Of a stretch of 64,000 nucleotides of DNA, positions 1-8,941 are shown one piece after another. Made by a program: the position numbers and the translations under genes. Within the stretch, counting starts at the first letter, position 1; the number at the start of each line of letters is the position of its first letter. Source of the stretch: Agrobacterium vitis (GTDB taxonomy: Bacteria; Pseudomonadota; Alphaproteobacteria; Rhizobiales; Rhizobiaceae); the NCBI RefSeq assembly GCF_014926405.1, contig NZ_JACXXJ020000005.1, positions 3,043,001-3,107,000 of the forward strand. The letters run 5' to 3'. The notes below the pieces were generated by a model. The model made no database searches. It had not been told where the DNA came from and saw only the letters and a list, made by a program, of their open reading frames with translations.

Positions 1-699
1 TCATTGTGGTTTACGGCCAGCGCTACTCGCCATCCGCGGCGAAAGGCCACGATAGGTTTCAAGCAGAGTTGCGCGCTTCACTACACCTTCACCCGCCTGT
101 CCTGCAAGCGCGCAGGCATGGATAAAAGCGTTCTGGCCCATCAGTTCTTGCATTTCCGCCTCGGAAAAGAGCCGATAAGAGGGAATTTCCTCGTCCGTTT
201 CCATTCCGAGATGCCAGGCCTTGCGGGCCTGGTCCAGTTTTCGAACGCCATCTGCGGCGGCATCGGTGGCGTGAAACACGCCAAGCGCGGCACCGCTGCG
301 GATCGCGAGATCGACCTTGGCCGACCCAGTTACAAACTGGCCCGCCTTGCGCGCCAGGTTCATCATTCCCGCCAGCTGCTGGACAAGCAGCCTGTCCACA
401 CGCGCTCCCATTTCGGGATCGACGGTGACATCCGTCTTCAAGGCACGGGCGAAAAGCTTTTTCGCCACAGCCTTGTCCACGGCCTCGCGGGAAACAGACA
501 CCCAGCAGCCACGGCCGGGCAATTCCCGTTTCAGATCCGGCACCAACGTCCCATCAGGGCCTGCCACGAACCGGATCAGTGTATCTGGCGTCCCCGGCTG
601 GCGGGTGACGATGCACGTCCGGTCGTTCTGACCGTCCTTTACCGCCTTCGCCGGCTTTGCCGGACGCCTGTCCTCCAAAGATGGATCGGAGGCCATCAC
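1..699 (-). CDS. ylxR: YlxR/DUF448 family RNA-binding protein
   Basis: The protein has about 230 residues. The YlxR fold lies at roughly residues 27-90, with the family motif GRGCWV, followed by an L7Ae-like segment at about 100-200. The stop codon is at the very left edge, so the gene is complete. It can start at GTG (base 699) or at the next codon, ATG (base 696). The ATG shares one base with the nusA stop, which implies translational coupling. In alphaproteobacteria this gene normally sits between nusA and infB, so infB is expected just outside the window. The family binds RNA and is linked to ribosome function; the exact role is unsettled. Confidence 0.93.
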   Translation of the reverse strand: MMASDPSLEDRRPAKPAKAVKDGQNDRTCIVTRQPGTPDTLIRFVAGPDGTLVPDLKRELPGRGCWVSVSREAVDKAVAKKLFARALKTDVTVDPEMGARVDRLLVQQLAGMMNLARKAGQFVTGSAKVDLAIRSGAALGVFHATDAAADGVRKLDQARKAWHLGMETDEEIPSYRLFSEAEMQELMGQNAFIHACALAGQAGEGVVKRATLLETYRGLSPRMASSAGRKPQ

Positions 700-2312
700 G
701 AGCCCTGCTCAGCCTCTTGCGCCTCATCCTCGACGACTTCTGCCTCAGTCTCGGCGGCAATATCCGCTTCGGTGATCCAGCCAGCCGCCAGGCGAGCCTG
801 AACGATCATCTGTTCCGCTTCGGTACGAGAAATGTCGATTTTCGAGAACAGGCCCTCGAATTTCTTGGTCTCGCCATCCTTACGCTCACTCCAGCCGATC
901 AGGTCGTCAGCAGCGCAGCCGGCGAAATCCTCGACCGTCTTGATGCCGTCTCCCCCGAGCGCAACCAACATTTGCGTTGTCATGCCATCAATGCTGCGAA
1001 GCTCGTCGGACACGCCGAGCGCCTTGCGCTTGGCATCCAGTTCGGCTTCCAGCTTTTCGAGATATTCGCGGGCGCGGGTCTGGATTTCTTCTGCGGTATC
1101 GCCGTCAAAACCATCGATGGAAGCGATTTCCTCCAGATCGACATAGGCAAGCTCTTCAACCTGGGCAAAGCCTTCCGACGCCAGAACCTGGCCGACCATT
1201 TCATCGACGTCGAGCGCGTCCATGAACAGATTGGTGCGCTCGTTGAATTCCTTCTGGCGGCGCTCGGATTCTTCCGCTTCCGTCATGATGTCGATATCCC
1301 AGCCGGTCAGCTGCGACGCCAGACGAACATTCTGGCCGCGACGGCCGATGGCCAGCGACAGCTGCTCATCGGGAACCACGACTTCGATGCGCTCGGCATC
1401 TTCGTCCAGCACCACTTTGGCAACTTCTGCCGGTTGAAGCGCGTTGACGATGAAGGATGCCGGGTCTGCCGACCACGGAATGATATCGATCTTTTCACCC
1501 TGCAATTCACCAACCACGGCCTGAACACGCGAACCGCGCATACCGACGCAAGCACCGACCGGATCGATCGAGCTGTCGTTGGAAATCACTGCAATCTTGG
1601 CGCGAGAACCCGGGTCACGGGCCACCGACTTGATCTGGATGACGCCGTCGTAAATTTCCGGCACTTCCATGGTGAACAGTTTCACCATGAACTGCGGATG
1701 GGTGCGCGACAGGAAAATCTGCGGGCCACGCTGTTCGCGGCGCACGTCATAGACATAGGCGCGAACGCGGTCACCATAACGCATGGTTTCGCGCGGGATC
1801 ATTTCATCGCGGCGGATAATGCCTTCGCCACGACCGAGATCGACAATGACATTGCCATATTCGACACGCTTGACCGTGCCATTGATGATTTCGCCGACGC
1901 GATCCTTGAACTCGTCGAACTGCCGGTCGCGCTCGGCTTCGCGCACTTTCTGCACGATGACCTGCTTGGCGGACTGGGCGGCGATACGGCCAAAATCCAT
2001 CGGCGGCAGCGGATCGGCAATGTAATCACCGAGCTTGGCGTCAACATTGCGGTCGCGCGCCAGTTCGAGTGCGATCTGGGTGCCGTAATCCTCGACGGTT
2101 TCGACCACTTCGAGCAGGCGCTGCAGACGAATCTCGCCGGTCTTGGAGTTGATGTCGGCGCGAATATTGGTCTCGGAACCGTAACGCGAACGCGCGGCCT
2201 TCTGGATGGCGTCAGCCATCGCAGCAAGCACGATTTCGCGGTCGATGACTTTTTCGCGTGCGACCGCATCCGCGATCTGCAACAGCTCGAGCCGATTAGC
2301 ACTGACTGCCAT
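696..2312 (-). CDS. nusA: Transcription termination/antitermination factor NusA
   Basis: A 538-aa protein with the complete NusA layout: an N-terminal RNA polymerase-binding domain (1-130), an S1 domain (about 140-205), two KH domains with GxxG loops (GMRG near 257, GRRG near 323), two helix-hairpin-helix repeats in the C-terminal part and an acidic tail. NusA binds RNA polymerase and nascent RNA and controls pausing, termination and antitermination. It lies 58 bases downstream of rimP and overlaps ylxR, the classic rimP-nusA-ylxR-infB order. The start ATG at 2312 matches the usual [18 protein letters not shown] beginning. Confidence 0.98.
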   Translation of the reverse strand: MAVSANRLELLQIADAVAREKVIDREIVLAAMADAIQKAARSRYGSETNIRADINSKTGEIRLQRLLEVVETVEDYGTQIALELARDRNVDAKLGDYIADPLPPMDFGRIAAQSAKQVIVQKVREAERDRQFDEFKDRVGEIINGTVKRVEYGNVIVDLGRGEGIIRRDEMIPRETMRYGDRVRAYVYDVRREQRGPQIFLSRTHPQFMVKLFTMEVPEIYDGVIQIKSVARDPGSRAKIAVISNDSSIDPVGACVGMRGSRVQAVVGELQGEKIDIIPWSADPASFIVNALQPAEVAKVVLDEDAERIEVVVPDEQLSLAIGRRGQNVRLASQLTGWDIDIMTEAEESERRQKEFNERTNLFMDALDVDEMVGQVLASEGFAQVEELAYVDLEEIASIDGFDGDTAEEIQTRAREYLEKLEAELDAKRKALGVSDELRSIDGMTTQMLVALGGDGIKTVEDFAGCAADDLIGWSERKDGETKKFEGLFSKIDISRTEAEQMIVQARLAAGWITEADIAAETEAEVVEDEAQEAEQGS

Positions 2313-2370
2313 TGTTTAAAGTCTCCGTCTTCCTGCCTGGGGCACGTTCGCCTGCCAGGCGCGTTATCGG

Positions 2371-2985
2371 TTATTGGTCTTCGCCGGTTTCGTCGTTCTG
2401 GTTCGCGGCTTCAGCCGCGGCCTTTGCCTGCTTGTCGGCGCGCAGCGCATCGCGCACCAGATCATCCGTCAGGATCAGCTTGGCCTCGGCCAATGCCGTG
2501 AATGGGATGGTGAGCCGTGGCTCTTCCCCATAAGCAACCTGATCGCGCTCCAGAATGAAACCGTCAGGGGTGACATCGGCAATCTTGCCACGAAAACGCT
2601 TGCGATTGTCGATCAGAATGGACGTTTCGCATTTCAGCAGGTTGCCCTGCCAGCGCGTGAAATCGGATGCGCGCACCATCGGACGGTCGATACCGGGCGA
2701 CGAGACTTCCAGATGATACTCCTTATCGACCGGATCTTCCACATCCAGAACCGGAGAAATCGCCATGGACAGTTCTTCGCAATCCTCGACGGTCATCGTG
2801 CCGTCCTTGCGCTCGGCCATGATTTGCAGCGTCATGCCGTTCTGGTTGAGGATCCGCACGCGAACGAGCTTGAAACCAAGTTCGACAATCACAGGCTCGA
2901 TAATATCGGCGATGCGCCGGTCGAGGCCGGTTTCGGTAATCAGACGTGGCTCGGGCGCCTCATCGGCTGGCACGTGTTCGGACAA
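2371..2985 (-). CDS. rimP: Ribosome maturation factor RimP
   Basis: A 204-aa protein. The N-terminal RimP domain (about 20-95) includes the family signature [11 protein letters not shown] near residue 95, followed by the SH3-like C-terminal domain (about 100-170) and a charged tail rich in Ala, Lys and Asp. RimP is needed for 30S subunit maturation. It is the first gene of the rimP-nusA-ylxR operon. The leader upstream contains a hairpin with a U-tract (separate entry), so expression may be controlled by premature termination. Confidence 0.97.
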   Translation of the reverse strand: MSEHVPADEAPEPRLITETGLDRRIADIIEPVIVELGFKLVRVRILNQNGMTLQIMAERKDGTMTVEDCEELSMAISPVLDVEDPVDKEYHLEVSSPGIDRPMVRASDFTRWQGNLLKCETSILIDNRKRFRGKIADVTPDGFILERDQVAYGEEPRLTIPFTALAEAKLILTDDLVRDALRADKQAKAAAEAANQNDETGEDQ

Positions 2986-3001
2986 ACCTGTCCTCCTCGG
3001 T

Positions 3002-3059
3002 ATGGAGCTTCATGGTCCATCGCCAACAAAAAAGAGCGGGTCCTTGCGGGCCCACTCTT
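3002..3059 (-). promoter_or_regulatory. rimP leader: terminator-like hairpin plus second stem
   Basis: On the minus strand, upstream of rimP, an 11-base-pair stem (3034-3059, arms AGAGTGGGCC and GGACCCGCTCT) is followed directly by six U (3028-3033), the form of an intrinsic terminator. A second stem, ATGGA/TCCAT, follows at 3002-3020, and rimP starts at 2985. A terminator in front of the first gene of an operon suggests attenuation. A rimP leader motif of this kind has been described in alphaproteobacteria; assignment to that family is by resemblance and was not run against a covariance model. Confidence 0.65.
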
Positions 3060-3287
3060 CATCTGGCGATCAAGAATTTGAACGCCGTATACGCCCTTAG
3101 CGCCAACAATGCAAGCATTTCAGAAAAGTCGATCCAATCGCCCTCAAACGCAGACGTGAGTTCATTTTGCCCAAATAAGGACTGTTTTCTTGGCTTCAAG
3201 GGATTAGGTTGTGCAACAAGCGAGTCGCCTCTCGGTCGGCTGCCCTTCATCGCCCATCCCAGCCTGCAACCGATCGAGCGGAAAACC

Positions 3288-4916
3288 GTGCCGGACAGAA
3301 AATCATCATTGGCGCCTTTCAAGAACCAGATCTTTCTGACGATCTGGTTGGCCAGCATCACCTCCAACTTCGGCGGCCTGATCCAGGATGTTGGCGCCGC
3401 CTGGATGATGACATCGATCTCCTCTTCGGAAAGCATGGTGGCGCTGGTCCAGGCCTCCAATACCGCGCCGATCATGCTGTTTTCGCTGGTGGCTGGAGCG
3501 CTTGCCGATGGGTTCGACCGCCGCCGGGTCATGCTGTTTGCGCAGGTCTTTCTGTTGACCGTCTCGGCGCTTTTGTCGATCTTCACATGGTTTGGCCTGC
3601 TGACGCCCTGGTCGCTTCTGGCCTTCACCTTTCTGATCGGCTGCGGCACGGCATTGAACAGCCCGGCCTGGCAAGCCTCGGTCGGCGATATCGTCGGGCG
3701 CGAAGACCTGCCCTCCGCCGTCTCGCTCAACAGCATGGGCTTCAACATCACCCGCAGCGTCGGCCCAGCCATTGGCGGCCTGATCGTTGCTGTTGCAGGC
3801 GCTGCCACAGCCTTTGCCATCAACGCTGTCAGCTACCTGGCGATGATCTATGCTTTGTTTCGCTGGAAGCCTGTCTATCCGAAAAACACCCTGCCGCGCG
3901 AAAATCTTGGCCACGCCATCGCCGCTGGCCTGCGCTACATGGCCATGTCGCCCAACCTGATGAAAGTGCTGTTTCGCGGCTTTTTCTTCGGCTTTTGCGC
4001 AACCGCGATCCTGTCGCTATTGCCGCTGGTGGTGAAGGATAATCTGGGCGGCGGTCCCCTGGCCTATGGCGGATTGCTGGGCGCTTTCGGGATTGGTGCC
4101 ATTGCAGGCGCAATTTCAAATGCCCGTATCCGAGAAAAACTCAGCAGCGAACAGATCGTCAGCTGTTCGTTTGCCGGCTTCGCGCTGGCCTCCGTTCTGA
4201 CCGGTATCAGCCATCATTTCTGGCTGACGGCCCCTGCCCTGGTTCTGGCTGGAGCCTGCTGGGTGCTGTCCCTGTCGCTGTTCAACACGGTGGTGCAGCT
4301 TTCGACCCCGCGTTGGGTGGTGGGCCGGGCGCTGTCGCTCTACCAGACCGCCACCTTCGGCGGCATGGCGGGCGGAGCCTGGATCTGGGGATTGCTGGCC
4401 GAATCCGGCAGCGCAGGCCAGGCGCTGGTCATGGCGGCCGGGCTGATGGCTCTCGGTGTCGGCATTGGTCTCGCCTTGCCGATGCCCGCGTTTGCGACGC
4501 TCGATCTCAACCCGCTGAACCGTTTCAACGAGCCGCCCCTGCGGCTGGATATCCGCCCGCGCAGCGGCCCGATCGTCATCCAGATCGATTTCGAGATCGA
4601 TGACAAGGACGTGCCGGAATTTTTAGAGGTCATGGTCGAGCGGCGCCGCATCCGTCTGCGAGATGGTGCCCAGAACTGGGCGCTGATGCGCGACCTGGAA
4701 AACCCTGACATTTGGACGGAAACCTATCACACCCCGACCTGGGTCGATTACGTGCGCCACAACCACCGCCGCACCAAGGCCGATGCCGAAATCACCGACC
4801 GATTGGGAGACCTGCACAAAGGCTCAAAACCACCGCATGTCCACCGGATGATCGAACGCCAAACCATTCCGCCTGCCGACGACATATTTCACAAACCGCA
4901 TATCGATCATCATTGA
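3288..4916 (+). CDS. MFS exporter (MFS_3 / EntS-like family)
   Basis: About 542 aa. The first 410 residues hold about 11-12 hydrophobic segments; the cytoplasmic loop GALADGFDRRR is the major-facilitator signature between helices 2 and 3. A hydrophilic C-terminal domain of about 120 residues follows (from about LRLDIRPRSGP). The family groups with enterobactin-type exporters, but the substrate cannot be read from sequence. The chosen start is GTG at 3288 (MPDRKSSLAPFKNQIF), because the longer frame to 2946 runs through the rimP leader and into rimP and does not look like protein. The GTG start has only a weak ribosome-binding site. Confidence 0.85.
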   Translation: MPDRKSSLAPFKNQIFLTIWLASITSNFGGLIQDVGAAWMMTSISSSESMVALVQASNTAPIMLFSLVAGALADGFDRRRVMLFAQVFLLTVSALLSIFTWFGLLTPWSLLAFTFLIGCGTALNSPAWQASVGDIVGREDLPSAVSLNSMGFNITRSVGPAIGGLIVAVAGAATAFAINAVSYLAMIYALFRWKPVYPKNTLPRENLGHAIAAGLRYMAMSPNLMKVLFRGFFFGFCATAILSLLPLVVKDNLGGGPLAYGGLLGAFGIGAIAGAISNARIREKLSSEQIVSCSFAGFALASVLTGISHHFWLTAPALVLAGACWVLSLSLFNTVVQLSTPRWVVGRALSLYQTATFGGMAGGAWIWGLLAESGSAGQALVMAAGLMALGVGIGLALPMPAFATLDLNPLNRFNEPPLRLDIRPRSGPIVIQIDFEIDDKDVPEFLEVMVERRRIRLRDGAQNWALMRDLENPDIWTETYHTPTWVDYVRHNHRRTKADAEITDRLGDLHKGSKPPHVHRMIERQTIPPADDIFHKPHIDHH

Positions 4917-4999
4917 ATTATTTTTAGTATGTAATTTTCACACTACACAACCGAATTTAAACATGCAAACTATTCCTGTTTCAATCAGGGGTGGTTAAA

Positions 5000-7501
5000 A
5001 TGGTATATATTTTGGGTGGAAGTGGCAACGATACAATCACAGGCACGTCTGACTATGACAACCTCAGCGGAGGCCTGGGCGATGACACCATCAATGGCGG
5101 CGCAGGCAACGATGTGCTCTCAGGGAATGGGGGAAATGATGCAATTTCGGGAGAAGACGGCTCCGATTCCATTCGGGGAGGCTCAGGCAACGACAGCCTC
5201 TCCGGCGGCGATGGAGTTGATACTCTTTATGGCGAAGCCGGCAATGACAGCCTTTCCGGCGATGCCGGTAACGATGTTCTGAATGGGGGAGCCGGGGCCG
5301 ATATTCTTAACGGCGGCGATGGCACGGATACTGTCAACTATACGTCAAGCGATGCGATCAATATAAACCTCGCAACGGGAGTGGCGAGTGGAGGCGATGC
5401 GCAAGGCGATACCTTTGTCAGCATTGAGGTCATCAGTGCATCGAGCCAAGACGATGTTCTTGTCGGCGACGATAATGACAATATCTTCAAGGGCGGCGAT
5501 GGCAGTGATACCATTCATGGTGGTGACGGCGATGACACGTTAGCGGGTGGCTTCGATGCGGATGTGATCAATGGCGGGAACGGCTCCGACACAGCAAGTT
5601 TTGTCGACAACATGGCTGTGGTGGTCAACCTCGAAACCGGCGAGATGAGCGGCGATGCCCAAGGTGATGTCCTGATCGACATCGAAAACCTCATGGGCTC
5701 CTACTATGACGACACCCTTACCGGTGACGACGGCGATAACGTTATCGATGGATATTACGGTTGGGACCTTTTGGATGGCGGCTTGGGCGCCGACACGCTC
5801 AAGGGCGGGGCGGATGGTGGAGCGGCAGTCTACACCTATTCGAACGAAGCTGTGCAGATCAACATCGACACCGGTATTAACACCGGCGGTTATGCAGAAG
5901 GCGATGTTTTCGAGAAAATACTTCAGGTCTATGGCTCTGCTTTCAATGACACATTCACCGCCTCGAAAGATGCCCGTTTTGCAGGCGGCCTGGGTGATGA
6001 TCACTACATTGTCAACAACTCCTCCGTTTATCTGATCGAACAGGAGGGCGAGGGCATCGACACCGTGACGACCGGGTTGAACAGCTATTCTCTGACCAGG
6101 AATTTTGAAAACCTCACTTACACCGGTACGGCCAATTTCACTGGATCTGGAACGGTGGCCGATAACGTGATGATCAGCGGGGCCGGTGCGGATTACCTGT
6201 TTGGAAACAACGGTAATGATACGCTGATCGGTGGTGCCGGCGCAGACAAGTTAAGCGGTGGCGGTGGCAATGATACCTCCAGCTATCGTGACTCGACGTC
6301 AGCGGTTACTGTCAATCTGGCTACGGGTCTTGCGCAAGGTGGATTTGCACAAGAAGATACGTTTATCTCTATAGAAAGCCTGGAAGGTTCTGCATATAAT
6401 GATACGCTGACCGGCAACAGAGAAAGCAATACACTGCGCGGCGGCGATGGCGGCGATGTATTGGACGGCGCGGCTGGCAGCGATACGGCGAGTTACCTGG
6501 ATTCGACCAGTGCGGTTACAGTTAATCTCCAAACCCGCACGCTATCCGGCGGATATGCGAATGGAGATACCATCATCTCTATCGAAAATCTGGAAGGCTC
6601 AACCTATGCTGACAGCCTGACGGGAGACGATCAGGCCAACGTTTTGACCGGTCGAACGGGAGCGGACATCCTGGATGGCGGAGCCGGTTCCGATACGGCA
6701 AACTATAGCGACTCCACTGCAGGTGTAATCGTCAATCTCGTAACTGGCCAAACAGCCGGTGGCTCGGCAGAAGGCGACGTCCTCGTCTCGATAGAGAACG
6801 TCACGGGTTCCGGCGAAGCGGATTACCTGACGGGCAATGATGGTAGCAATGTGCTTTCAGGTGGAGAAGGCGATGACCATCTGATCGGTGGCGGCGGCGA
6901 CGATCTGCTGAACGCAGGCAGCGGCGCGAACATTCTGGATGGCGGCGACGGCAGCGATACCGCAAGTTACGCTGACTCTTCCGTTGGTATCAGCGCAAGC
7001 CTCTCCGGGGACGCAGGCGTCGGCGGTTCGGCAGAAGGTGATGTGCTGATCTCCATAGAAGCGTTGGAAGGTTCCTTTTACGCCGACACTCTTTCGGGAA
7101 GCGGATATGCTGACGTTCTTAAGGGTGGCGAGGACGCTGATACGCTCTTTGGTCTTGAAGGTGACGATTCGCTTCATGGCGATGGCGGTGATGACGTCCT
7201 TTATGCGGACGCTGGCGATGACACGCTTGTCGGTGGTGAAGGCGACGATGCCCTCTACGGCGGTGAAGGCAGCGATGTGTTCGTGTACAGCTCAACCTAT
7301 GGCAATGATGTGATTTTCGACTTCGACTCGTCGGCGGACACGATCGATCTGACCGACATGGGCTTTGCCACCGTCAGCGATGCCGCCGCCTATGCAACCG
7401 AGATCGAGGACGGCGTGCTGTTCACCTTCAGTAACCTGGATACGCTGACAGTACATGGCTTGAGCTATGCCAGCCTGACATCCAGCGACACATTGATGTA
7501 A
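5000..7501 (+). CDS. RTX calcium-binding secreted protein 1
   Basis: An 833-aa protein made almost entirely of RTX nonapeptides (GGxGxDxxx), which form calcium-binding beta-rolls, alternating with a longer module of the type DTASYxDSTxAVTVNL...GGxAxGDxxxSIExLxGSxYADxLTG. No N-terminal signal peptide and no cysteine are seen. The last ~80 residues (from SDVFVYSSTYGND to the SDTLM end) lack nonapeptides and match the ends of the two RTX proteins downstream, as expected of a C-terminal type I secretion signal. No enzymatic domain is recognisable. ATG 5000 is preferred to GTG 4991 because the conserved AATCAGGGGT leader is then a well-spaced ribosome-binding site. No secretion genes are nearby. 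Confidence 0.9.
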   Translation: MVYILGGSGNDTITGTSDYDNLSGGLGDDTINGGAGNDVLSGNGGNDAISGEDGSDSIRGGSGNDSLSGGDGVDTLYGEAGNDSLSGDAGNDVLNGGAGADILNGGDGTDTVNYTSSDAININLATGVASGGDAQGDTFVSIEVISASSQDDVLVGDDNDNIFKGGDGSDTIHGGDGDDTLAGGFDADVINGGNGSDTASFVDNMAVVVNLETGEMSGDAQGDVLIDIENLMGSYYDDTLTGDDGDNVIDGYYGWDLLDGGLGADTLKGGADGGAAVYTYSNEAVQINIDTGINTGGYAEGDVFEKILQVYGSAFNDTFTASKDARFAGGLGDDHYIVNNSSVYLIEQEGEGIDTVTTGLNSYSLTRNFENLTYTGTANFTGSGTVADNVMISGAGADYLFGNNGNDTLIGGAGADKLSGGGGNDTSSYRDSTSAVTVNLATGLAQGGFAQEDTFISIESLEGSAYNDTLTGNRESNTLRGGDGGDVLDGAAGSDTASYLDSTSAVTVNLQTRTLSGGYANGDTIISIENLEGSTYADSLTGDDQANVLTGRTGADILDGGAGSDTANYSDSTAGVIVNLVTGQTAGGSAEGDVLVSIENVTGSGEADYLTGNDGSNVLSGGEGDDHLIGGGGDDLLNAGSGANILDGGDGSDTASYADSSVGISASLSGDAGVGGSAEGDVLISIEALEGSFYADTLSGSGYADVLKGGEDADTLFGLEGDDSLHGDGGDDVLYADAGDDTLVGGEGDDALYGGEGSDVFVYSSTYGNDVIFDFDSSADTIDLTDMGFATVSDAAAYATEIEDGVLFTFSNLDTLTVHGLSYASLTSSDTLM

Positions 7502-7511
7502 AAATCGACGA

Positions 7512-7539
7512 GTGGCCGGGGTGCTTTCGCCCCGACCAC
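7512..7539. terminator. Bidirectional terminator between RTX1 and GT61 pseudogene
   Basis: GC-rich hairpin with arms GTGGCCGGGG and CCCCGACCAC and a short TGCTTTCG-type loop, lying between the convergent RTX1 gene and GT61 pseudogene. A near copy lies at 13930-13953 after RTX2, so the element was duplicated with the unit. No long U-tract is present. Confidence 0.6.
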
Positions 7540-7573
7540 TTGCCTCGGCGTCAATTTTGATTTCATTGGCCAA

Positions 7574-8625
7574 TCATGCAGTCAAGACCTTTTCCAGCAG
7601 GGCAAGATCGACGATCTGCCACATGTCGTTTCTGGTCTTGATCTCTTTCAGCGTCCCATCCGCGTCCTGCCCGGGCCTATCAGGATTGATGATTGCCGTA
7701 TAATCCAGCCCTTTCGCCTGACAAACTCTTGCATAGCAGGCATTGATGCAACTCGCCTGGAACAGTTCAATAACCCTGGTTTTGACGCCCGGCTGGCAAT
7801 AAACGAGATTCGCCAAGCCTGCGCCATGCGGGGCAACAATGACCTCGGCATCGCGGAAAGCGACAACCTGTTCTTTCACGGAAAGCTCACCAGGTGTGAT
7901 GATTTCAAACCCACGGCTTTCGAGCAACGCGCAGACAGCCTTTTCATTGACAACTCGGCGCACATCGCCCGCATCCAGGCGCGAGACATAGAGCTTGCGG
8001 CTGAACCGGCGCTCAATCGTGACATGCTGCGCAAGCGCCTCGAATTCAGCGATAACGGCTGGATGGGGGAGGTGGGCAAAGCCGCCGCCGGTCAGATTGC
8101 TCGTGATGCAGTCGTCTACATGCAGAAAATGGTGACTAGTCCATCTCAAGCAATTGCCCACTAAATCCGGTGAGCGAAAGGGCTTCATTCCTCCACCCAT
8201 TCAGACGCGGCATTGCCAATAAAATATTACCATCATCGCGATGTTTTTTATAAATCAACAGACAGCCGATAGCCTGTAACGTCCAATGATAATAGTTTTT
8301 GTACCAACCATTACCAATGATAAGTGGCGATATCCATCATATACGTGATATATTTGCATTCTTAGGAATCAATTCATCGAATATAGGTGGATATACGCCA
8401 TACAATGTGTCCTTCGATTTCACCGAAATTTTCCGACTTTATCGCAGCACACCAGCCCAGAATGAAGGATTCGCCAAGTCTGCGAAAGGTGATTTCCGGG
8501 CTATTGTAGCCGAGTGGAATTTGCAGACGAAATGCATCAAGAACTTTGCCAACCGTAGCACCGGCGGCAACCTGAATTACAGGTATCCAGGAACGCACTT
8601 CAGCGGACGCGACATTCAGCGTCAT
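7574..8625 (-). pseudogene. Family 61 glycosyltransferase, broken by frameshifts and a stop
   Basis: The 3' part (7574 to about 8130) reads as a normal GT61 C-terminus, with PHPAVI, the APHGAGLANL motif and VIELF. Upstream, homology continues in a different frame: from about 8130 to 8330 the minus strand encodes LIIGNGWYKNYYHW, the GT61 signature, then MPRLNGWRNEALSL, ending at an in-frame TAG next to the frame change. Further upstream the same frame has a TGA and then PPIFDELIPKNA. The N-terminus (MTLNVASAEVRS, from 8625) is in yet another frame. At least two frameshifts and one or two stops therefore break the gene. GT61 enzymes add sugars to polysaccharides or glycans. It lies tail-to-tail with RTX1. 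Confidence 0.75.
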
Positions 8626-8941
8626 ATTTACTTCCTTTTATTTCAAAAAATCTCGGAAAATTTGAATGCGCACCAACCGAACATATTCCTGCATCGACAG
8701 GGAGTGATAGTGCTTTGAGGCCCTGAAATAAAGTGGCGCTTGGCCAGGTTTTCATGATTGCGCAGCTAGGCCGCTCGACATTACTCTCGCATTTTTGCGC
8801 CAAACTATTGCATGTACGATACTACAAGCGTTGCCTTCATCTTTTAATTGTATTTTCCTAAATTAGATAATTAAATTCCCTCTATGCGATTATATTTTGA
8901 TATGCCAACTATATCCTGGGACGCAATCAGGGGTAGATTAT
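8626..8941. other. Intergenic region carrying the RTX2 leader
   Basis: AT-rich 316-base gap between the divergent GT61 pseudogene and RTX2. The right part (8873-8905) is a 33-base block identical to one in front of RTX3 (14288-14320), followed by CAATCAGGGGT, the probable ribosome-binding site shared by all three RTX genes. No convincing gene is seen in the rest. Confidence 0.6.
8873..8941 (+). promoter_or_regulatory. Conserved RTX leader, copy 2
   Basis: A 33-base AT-rich block (8873-8905, contains CTATGCGATTATATTTTGAT) and then CAATCAGGGGT just before the ATG at 8942. The block is identical upstream of RTX3. The distal part (ATGCcAACTATaTCCTG and CAATCAGGGGT) also occurs before RTX1 at about 4968-4992. 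Common promoter or mRNA-leader control of the three genes is inferred. Confidence 0.55.

Noticed and set aside
657..2501. A 614-aa open frame on the plus strand opposite nusA and rimP.
   Set aside because: It is antisense to two complete, conserved genes and its translation has no recognisable domain. Long mirror frames are common in GC-rich genes.
2946..3287. A 114-residue N-terminal extension of the MFS transporter.
   Set aside because: It starts inside rimP and crosses the rimP leader; the family homology begins near the GTG at 3288.
8299..8718. A 139-aa open frame on the plus strand between RTX1 and RTX2.
   Set aside because: It runs opposite to the readable N-terminal half of the GT61 pseudogene and looks like no known protein.
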